A stretch of DNA of 64,000 nt. It comes from Artemisia argyi. Taxonomy: Eukaryota; Streptophyta; Magnoliopsida; Asterales; Asteraceae. Position 1 is the first letter of the stretch; every line of letters starts with the position of its first letter. This document shows positions 58,535-64,000 of this stretch, in pieces. Where the stretch lies: NCBI GenBank assembly GCA_030686995.1, contig CM060704.1:121002042-121066041 (forward strand), written 5' to 3'. The notes beneath the pieces are model-generated. The model was not told the DNA's origin, ran no database searches, and saw only the letters and a program-made list of their open reading frames with translations. The translations under genes and the position numbers were made by a program.

Positions 58535-59023
58535 TGTTGATACAAAAGTTGGCGTTCCTAGTTTGGGCTCCTGCTCTCGTACCAATTAGCTCTTAATGCT
58601 TGAAACCTGCGCACTAAGAAAGTAAACAAACACCGTTAGGCTTATCGTGGGATTGTTTCCCACGATTATCCTCCGGCGTGAGAGCAAGTAATCGGTTTAG
58701 GGTTATATTGAAGAGTTATGGTTTGTAAATCGTACCTTTAATGAGAATCATATCATTCTATATATAGGCGAAGAATCCTTGTAGGTTTCGTGCTCCTTAC
58801 TCTTCGCACACGTAGTGCTTATCTGGTCCAAGGATCTTTATCCATAAATAGAAGATTCGTTATCTAGACCATAGATAGTTTTGTTGGGTTTGGGCCCACG
58901 TGAGCCCAACCCATTGGTAGTGCGGCCCAAATCATTGTTATGATAGCCCACTCGTGGTGGGTTTGGGCTTTAGTAATGTTTATCATTTAGGCTCATGGCC
59001 CAAATATAGACTATACGTCATCA
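58535..59023 (-). repeat. 5' LTR of the Tat element
   Basis: 489 bp, TGTTGATACAAAAG to ATACGTCATCA on the plus strand. A minus-strand TATA box is at about 58757-58766. Followed by the GTTAC target duplication. Confidence 0.93.
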
Positions 59024-59150
59024 GTTACGAACAAAGACACGAATAAATGAGATAGACTAAAGAAAACCAAAAAACAAAATAAAATCTTACTAGAAAGGAA
59101 TCTAGCAAGTAGACCTAATAAAAAGAAATCCTAACCTAGACAATAACTAT
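59024..59150 (-). other. 5' leader of the outer element, proximal part
   Basis: Non-coding leader between the primer site and the Tat insertion. It is nearly identical to 54076-54213 of the non-autonomous sister element. It continues after the Tat element at 15489 and reaches the gag start codon at 15467. Confidence 0.75.
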
Positions 59151-59169
59151 TCCCCGGGCTGCGGCGCCA
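59151..59169 (-). other. Primer-binding site, tRNA-Asp type (outer element)
   Basis: The minus strand reads TGGCGCCGCAGCCCGGGGA six bases inside the LTR end. It resembles the complement of the plant tRNA-Asp 3' end (TGGCGCCGTTGCCGGGGAT), with changes in the middle and one extra C. Confidence 0.75.
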
Positions 59170-59256
59170 AAAACTTGATGCGTGGGAATTGCACCAGGCT
59201 TTACCTCTCGAGGGATCTCGAGAAGCTTACAACCCCCACCAGGCAGTGTACCTGAT

Positions 59257-59286
59257 CGTTGTAGTATAGTATAGTGACAAGTACCG
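59257..59286 (-). other. U5 segment complementary to the 5' half of tRNA-Asp
   Basis: The plus strand carries CGTTGTAGTATAGT followed by ATAGTGACAAGTACC, close to the first 30 nt of plant tRNA-Asp(GUC) but with a 5-nt TATAG-type duplication and a small deletion. The element RNA, made from the minus strand, would therefore be complementary to the tRNA. The segment lies about 80-110 nt upstream of the primer site and is flanked by direct repeats TGATCGTT. It also occurs in the other family LTRs. Confidence 0.6.
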
Positions 59287-60057
59287 GGGGATTGATCGTT
59301 CAACTCAGGAATAGTGTCGCTAGGATTAGAAAGCCTAAAAACTAGGTTTAGAGGTGAGGGATGATTCTTTTTGTATTTTTATATTTTAATAAAAGCAATT
59401 AAATCTCGGGTTTAAGAGTGGGCGGAATTAGTTGCTAGTCAACTAACCCAAAAACTAAGACGCAATCAAAATAAAATAACAAAAATGAAAATAAAACTAA
59501 TTAAACTAGTGGTGTGAACAATAAATGGGAAAATTGTGTTTACTTAGATTTCATTACTCCCTAGATATCTTTTACAGGTTGATAGTTTGTTACAATTGCG
59601 TGGATGACGGGTTATATTCCTTAATATCATTCGTGGGGTGGCGTACATACTTCCCCAACTCTATAAGCTCCTACTTCACTCCTATGTCGAGCCTGCAAGA
59701 AGCTCCTAACATGGGATCATTAGAATTCGCTCATGCATTAAATACAACCATAAAAACCTAGTACGCATTGGTTCATGTTTCTTAAGACGTTCAAGCATGT
59801 TACACTATGGAAGTCTGCCAGTTTTCTTAAGCTTAACATCGAAATCATTCATCCGTAACAACTATAAACAAGCAATCAACCCATAATCAACATCTAGGTT
59901 TCACTACATCTAAGGAAACACACAAGAGATCTAGCCTAGCATGTTAAAATCAAGACAAGCGTAACATATATTCAAACAACACATAGACATAATACTTATC
60001 TTAATTGAACATGAAAGGTTTCAAAGGGTAAAAACCCTTGAAAGAACAGTAAAAATC

Positions 60058-60130
60058 GTGCTAGGGTTTCTCCAAGTTATCCCTCTAATTGTCCTCTCTT
60101 AATGAATGAAAATTACAAAACTATATATAG
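60058..60130 (-). promoter_or_regulatory. Core promoter of the outer LTR: TATA box and telo-box
   Basis: The plus strand shows CTATATATAG at 60121-60130, a symmetric TATA box that reads the same way on the minus strand. About 50 nt downstream in LTR sense lies GGAGAAACCCTAG (complement at 60061-60073), a telo-box-like AAACCCTA motif of the kind found near plant transcription starts. The same TATA/telo-box pair occurs in the sister LTRs. Confidence 0.6.
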
Positions 60131-60141
60131 ATTTTCCAGCG

Positions 60142-60369
60142 TGACGGCGTCAAGAAGAAATATCTGACGGCGTCAACTCGCCGCCCATAGTAATATCGGA
60201 TTGCCTAAATCCAGATCTGACGCCGTCAAGTGCAAAATTTCTCTAGGCCGTCACATGTAATGGGACCATGACGGCCTATGGTGACGCCGTCATGCCCTTA
60301 GTGTAAAAACTCTCTGGATCGTCACGGACTCTATCCACTTCACCTCTTGTTTTACTCTTGACGCCGTCA
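60142..60369 (-). promoter_or_regulatory. Array of TGACGNCGTCA inverted half-sites upstream of the LTR TATA box
   Basis: Five perfect copies of TGACG-N-CGTCA lie at 60142-60152, 60165-60175, 60218-60228, 60282-60292 and 60359-60369, with degenerate copies between them. In LTR orientation the array ends about 12 nt upstream of the TATA box. TGACG is the known core of as-1/TGA-type bZIP sites; the enhancer role is inferred. Confidence 0.55.
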
Positions 60370-60518
60370 TGTAGAACCTTGTAACGCCGTCAGGTACTGT
60401 TCCCAGCAAGGAAAATTAAGGCTTTGCCGTTTTCTTCACTTTTATGCTCCAAAAACGTCCAAAATGCTTCTTTTTCCAGAATTCACTCCAAAAGTACCTA
60501 AAATCACAAAAGGAACGA

Positions 60519-61590
60519 TGTGGAAAACTAGAAGAGGGGTTGAATAGTTTACCGTTTAAAATCTTTTTAACTTGTTTGATTAGCTTTGAAACTTTCCGTT
60601 TGATCAAAGATATATATACACAAACACAATATATAACATGCAAGTAAATGAAAGAAATGATCAAACCACAACACGAGTATTTATCGTGGTTCGGCTACAA
60701 GGACTCTTTTTCCTTGCCCTACGTCCACGCCCCGAGTATCCAACTCGAGAGTTTCTTTCACTAGTCAACAAGCTCCTTTCACCGGCGGAGAAAACCTTAC
60801 ATGTCGCTTATACACGTTTACCGACACTAAGCTAGATGTCGAGTTCTTTTACAAGGGTACAACCACTCCCGTTAGTTCTTTTACAAGGGTACAACAACTC
60901 CCGTCACACTTTGTATTTTGAGGACTAAAATATTAACCGATCACTACTGAAAATACACAATCAAATGAAGTGTAAACTACACAAGTCTTGCAACGTTGTG
61001 TTGAATACTTGTAACTTTTTATGAACTCGTGAATCTCTTTGCTACAAAAAGAAACTTCACATATGAAATGTTAAAGGGTTAGATGAAAGAATGAATGAAT
61101 GTGTGTAAAATATGATGTGGAGTGATAAGCCAAAAATCAAACTTGTGGCTTAGTATTTATAGCAAAACCATCTGCAGGCCTGGCGGATAGGGCGGAACCC
61201 TCAGATGGGTTCCGCCCGTGTACCCCCAGGGTTCTGCCGGGCTTGTAGTTGGTTTTGCAATAAATCTTGCAAACCAAACAATGTCACATCTCATTATACC
61301 TAGTCAAACACAAAACTTGCAAGCAAACATATGGTTAGTCAAACACACTTTCTTTCCATAAATGTATATTGACAAAACTTGCCATAAATGTGATGTGACA
61401 TTTCTATTTTAAGAAATAAAAAGTGTTGTGTTTTATGAAATGTAAAATGTAGCAAAAGTCTAGTTTATGCAAGTCTTTAAAACTAAGATTATGTTTTACT
61501 TAGAAACTAAAGTTTACATTTTGTCGTTAACAAAACTTAGAAAAGATCGTAAAATATAAATAACATTTTTAGGCGATATTTGTATTAACA
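60519..61590 (-). repeat. 3' LTR of a copia element (SIRE/Maximus-like) inserted in the outer LTR
   Basis: The plus strand starts TGTGGAAAACTAGAAGAGG and ends TATTTGTATTAACA; in element sense it starts TGTTAATAC and ends ...TTCCACA. The orientation is set by the purine tract at its right side. The phrase CTCTTCTAGTTTTCCACA at the LTR end is typical, from memory, of SIRE/Maximus copia elements. A GC-rich patch at 61171-61246 carries GGCGGA/TCCGCC motifs. The target bases before it are AACGA; the second copy lies outside the window. Confidence 0.7.
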
Positions 61591-61604
61591 ATCTCCCCCC
61601 TTTT
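61591..61604 (-). other. Polypurine tract of the right-hand copia element
   Basis: The minus strand reads AAAAGGGGGGAGAT next to the LTR TG. Further purine tracts follow near 61740-61753, 61796 and 61812, as in the copia element at 2155. Confidence 0.75.
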
Positions 61605-61878
61605 GTTGATGACAAAACATAAACTTTGTTTTTAAGTAACTCACAAAATCTTGGTGTTTAAGACTTAAAAAAAATTTATATTAAACTTGTTTTACTTAAG
61701 TGATGAAAATCATATTAAGTTTTAAAGGTTTAATATATTTCTCCCCCTTTTTGTCGAAACAAAAAGTAGAGTAGCGAAGCGGAATAATGCATGTGCTCCC
61801 CCTTGGTTGTTACTCCCCCTAAAAGGAGTGCCAAGATGGGAAACATGGATTTTGATCCTACAAAAAAATGGTTAGTTG

Positions 61879-61975
<97 letters not shown>

Positions 61976-62212
61976 AAGCTTGTAGTTACCACACACATTG
62001 CAACCACAATGACAACACAAAAATGATCAACCAACAATGCAAGTAAGTAAGTAGAAAGAAATATCATTCCATGTAAAATTTGACTTTTAAAAGTCAAAGA
62101 CAAGAAATGGGAAAGATTCTTCTACTTCTAAAAGAAAAACTAAAAATAACCAAGAAATATAAAAAATCAAATCCTACTTTCCTAAATGGGGCAAAAGGCC
62201 TCCAAAGGTTGT
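61605..62212 (-). other. Non-coding spacer between accessory ORF and 3' LTR
   Basis: It holds several CTCCCCC tracts (61740, 61796, 61812) and the AT microsatellite. Nothing else recognised. Confidence 0.6.
61882..61972. repeat. (AT)n microsatellite, 91 bp
   Basis: Uninterrupted alternating A and T. The open frames reading Tyr-Ile repeats through it are artefacts. Confidence 0.95.
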
Positions 62213-63112
62213 CTAGGATTTGTTTGGGTGGGAAAGAGCATCCAAACATTCTATGACGTGTTGGAATGCAAAACGGATTTCATCTTGGAATTGGTGAAGC
62301 AACATTTTGATGCTTTCACTCATTTGCTCACAATGTGAGCAAACATGGGGATGAGTGGGTGGAAATGGGTTGGTTTTGGTTTCTTGGTTTGAGGGTGGGT
62401 TGGTTTTTGGTTCTTGGGTGGAGGATGGGTTTGGTATAGAGTCAAGCAAGGTGGTTTGAAATTCCATTGCTTGATGGAGGTGATTCTCGACCATGCTTTG
62501 GATTTCCTCATAGGAAGGAAAGAAAGACTCAAAGGTTTGGACTTGAGAATGTGGTGGAGTTGGGTGATCATGGTTTTCAAAATTTGGTTCTCCATAAAGA
62601 GGACCATGGATGTCATGGTAGATAGGGTGAAACAACAATGGTTTGGGTTGATGGTACACTTGTTGTGGTGGTTGGGTGTGGTTAAAATGCTCATTTTGGT
62701 CAAGAATTGACCTTGGTGTTTCATTTGCAAAAGGTGGTGGTTGTGTAGGTCTTGGTGGAAGATCATTGAGATCTTGGACAAAAGGGTGTGGTGATGTTGG
62801 AGGAGACCCAAATAACTCCATAGGTTCAAGTTTGGGTAATGGTGATGGTGATGGAGTTTTAGATGGTTGGGTTGGGGCACTTGGTGGAGTTGGGTCAATG
62901 GGTGATTTACTTGGTGGTGGAGTGAGCTCATTGGGTGATGGAGATGGAGATGCAAGGTTTAGAAAATGTTCATTTTTGATAGGTGAAGTGAATTCATCCG
63001 AGGATGAGGAGCTTAGGTTGATGGATTGGTTAGACCAAAGTGGTTTGACACTTATCCGTGCGGTTTTCCGGATGGGTCGTGATGGTTGAGAGGTGATTGT
63101 TGACTTGGTCAT
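62213..63112 (-). CDS. Pro-rich accessory (possibly env-like) ORF of the right-hand copia element
   Basis: An intact 299-codon frame starting MTKSTITSQPSRPIRKTARI. It has a basic start, a Ser-rich patch, a long Pro/Ser/Thr-rich low-complexity part (residues about 50-150), a His/Pro-rich middle, and a C-terminal helical or coiled-coil-like part (SESIKMLLHQFQDEIRFAFQ). It lies between pol (outside the window) and the 3' LTR, where SIRE-type elements carry an env-like gene. No signal peptide and no clear membrane segment are visible, so env-like rests on position only. It lacks stops, unlike the other ORFs here, which suggests a young copy. Confidence 0.55.
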   Translation of the reverse strand: MTKSTITSQPSRPIRKTARISVKPLWSNQSINLSSSSSDEFTSPIKNEHFLNLASPSPSPNELTPPPSKSPIDPTPPSAPTQPSKTPSPSPLPKLEPMELFGSPPTSPHPFVQDLNDLPPRPTQPPPFANETPRSILDQNEHFNHTQPPQQVYHQPKPLLFHPIYHDIHGPLYGEPNFENHDHPTPPHSQVQTFESFFPSYEEIQSMVENHLHQAMEFQTTLLDSIPNPSSTQEPKTNPPSNQETKTNPFPPTHPHVCSHCEQMSESIKMLLHQFQDEIRFAFQHVIECLDALSHPNKS

Positions 63113-64000
63113 GGTTAAAATGGTTTAAAGATCAGAAATTGTGATGAAGAAGGTGTGATTTGATAGTGTTTAGGATGGTTTAATTTATAGTGATGAAGGA
63201 GTGTGGGAAGGAGTGTTTCGATTTGATGTTAGGCCATACAAAAATGGAGGTTCCTAATGATTTGGAAAACTAATTGTGGGTTGTCATATTATGGAAGTCA
63301 ATCCAATGAAAATGGTGAAGTGAGAAGACAAGATTTGCACTAAATGCTTAGTGGTTTTGGTAAATTTGTTAAAGGATATATCTCAGGGATTTCAAGGAAC
63401 CTTTGGAAGGGTTCCTTCCTTTATGTGTGAAGGTTCCTTGTGGTGGTTATGGCTATTTTTGAAATTTTGCGGGAAATGGTTTTGTTTGAGTTATAAGGAA
63501 TGAGAAGTACCCTATTGTGCTAAACAAATTGCAGGAAATTGGTTTCTATCTAAAAGGATTGTATTTTGTTGATTGGATGTTGAAATGTTGAAAACTAAAA
63601 AAAAAAATCTGCAGAAAATCTGGCGGAACCTTCAGGATACACAAGCGGAACCCGTGTGAGGGTTCCCTTCCGGTCTGTTGGGCCATTTCTGGGTTGCCCA
63701 GAAAATGCACTGGCGGAACCCATTCTAGGGTGCTGCCAGATCCGCCAGGCCTGAAAAAATTGGCAGTCCGCGATTTTGACCCGCGAGATGATTTTCAAAT
63801 TTTTCGAAAACTACTAAAATCAAAAAGATAATGCATATCTGGTTAGGTAATGCAAAAATTGGACATGTAAACACACATACCATAGGACTTAGACCTTGGG
63901 GTCGAGAATTTCATTATACTTAGTGAAAATTTCATAAACATGAAAATTTGACAACTTGCCAAAAGTTGTCTACCTGCATCATTGTTAGTTAATACATGTT
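63113..64000 (-). other. Non-coding part of the right-hand copia element upstream of the accessory ORF
   Basis: AT-rich with a GC-rich island at 63605-63760 that repeats TGGCGGAACC and its complement GGTTCC(G/C), related to the patch in its LTR. No ORF of note. It continues past the window. Confidence 0.5.

Larger units (their letters stand above)
15490..59023 (-). mobile_element. Tat-lineage Ty3/gypsy element, expanded by nested insertions
   Basis: LTRs at 58535-59023 (5') and 15490-15979 (3') are flanked by a perfect GTTAC duplication (59024-59028 / 15485-15489). Minus-strand order: LTR, primer site, gag, protease, RT, RNase H, a second RNase H, integrase (broken near 47067), and then, after other insertions, an antisense gene and polypurine tract before the 3' LTR. 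The second RNase H (TNNEAEYEALLARLRIA) and the antisense gene between pol and 3' LTR are the known marks of the Tat clade. The LTRs differ at about 16 positions plus one indel (3.3%), older than the copia element. The 43.5-kb span is mostly younger DNA. Confidence 0.92.
1..60518 (-). mobile_element. Outer Athila-like Ty3/gypsy element (partial; host of the nested stack)
   Basis: Reading the minus strand from the right, the parts are: a 5' LTR (59176-60518), a tRNA-Asp type primer site (59151-59169), a leader (59024-59150), the gag start (15467), the rest of gag, a protease-like region ending at 667, and a non-coding tail that runs off the window at 1. The continuity is proven by two perfect 5-bp target duplications, GTTAC (15485-15489 / 59024-59028) and GTTGT (2150-2154 / 14760-14764). 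Taking out the insertions puts leader and gag back in order, and the gag frame resumes in phase. The Athila assignment is inferred from the tRNA-Asp primer site and from the shared family with the composite element at 31982-35684. No reverse transcriptase is seen before the left edge, so the element may be gag-protease only. Confidence 0.85.
59176..60518 (-). repeat. 5' LTR of the outer Athila-like element, broken at its U3 end
   Basis: On the plus strand it begins TGATGCGTGGG, next to the primer site, and is homologous over its length to the 1.41-kb LTRs at 49355-50766 and 54238-55648. The homology stops abruptly after 60518, where a new LTR starting TGTGGAAAAC begins; the last roughly 90 bp of the family consensus (ending CCTCATCA on the plus strand) are missing here and should lie beyond the inserted element, outside the window. 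Confidence 0.88.

Noticed and set aside
61730..62103. ORFs with long Tyr-Ile runs
   Set aside because: They are translations of the (AT)n microsatellite.
62320..63089. Overlapping frames on both strands of the Pro-rich ORF
   Set aside because: Low-complexity shadows; only the 62213-63112 frame has a sensible start, composition and C-terminal helix.

Overview
The window looks like intergenic heterochromatin of a dicot plant. Asteraceae is the best guess, because the copia gag/coiled-coil region and the gypsy gag-protease region resemble, from memory, families abundant in Tanacetum/Artemisia-type genomes; this is an inference, not a search result. I found no convincing host gene. Almost everything is a nested stack of LTR retrotransposons plus some DNA transposons, and the nesting can be resolved to the base in several places by target-site duplications (TSDs).

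Layer 0 is an Athila-like Ty3/gypsy element on the minus strand. Its 5' LTR is at 59176-60518, its leader at 59024-59150, its gag at 15467-14765 and then 2154-667, and it runs off the left edge. Layer 1 has two insertions into it. A Ty1/copia element on the plus strand (2155-14759, TSD GTTGT, 359-bp LTRs with 4 mismatches) splits the gag. A Tat-lineage gypsy element on the minus strand (15490-59023, TSD GTTAC, about 490-bp LTRs with about 16 mismatches) splits the leader. A third element, probably a SIRE/Maximus-like copia on the minus strand, enters the outer LTR at 60519 and leaves the window on the right.

Inside the Tat element are: a non-autonomous Athila-family element (49355-55648, TSD GGATT, about 1.41-kb LTRs) that splits the reverse transcriptase; a plus-strand Athila composite (19189 to about 39930) whose two LTRs belong to different families; decayed CACTA-like DNA (39949 to about 45790); and two MITE-like elements. 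The 5' LTR of the composite was hit by a second non-autonomous gypsy element with 3.4-kb LTRs (19567-29866, TSD CGTCA/CGGCA) and by an 871-bp hAT element (30841-31711, TSD GTTGTTGG).

The coding content is retrotransposon gag, protease, integrase, reverse transcriptase and RNase H, nearly all carrying stops or frameshifts. There are also acidic accessory ORFs, and one antisense, intron-containing gene in the Tat element (16398-18901) with its own G-box/TATA promoter.

The most interesting signals are non-coding: (1) hairpin arrays with compensatory stem changes downstream of pol in two unrelated elements (11633-11804 and 36137-36510), followed in the copia by large stem-loops that each end in a GGGGGAG tract; (2) Athila-family LTRs that carry a reverse copy of the 5' half of tRNA-Asp about 80 nt from a primer site matching the 3' end of the same tRNA; (3) an antisense tRNA-like Pol III-type unit at the same place in three giant LTRs; (4) arrays of TGACGNCGTCA directly upstream of the LTR TATA box.
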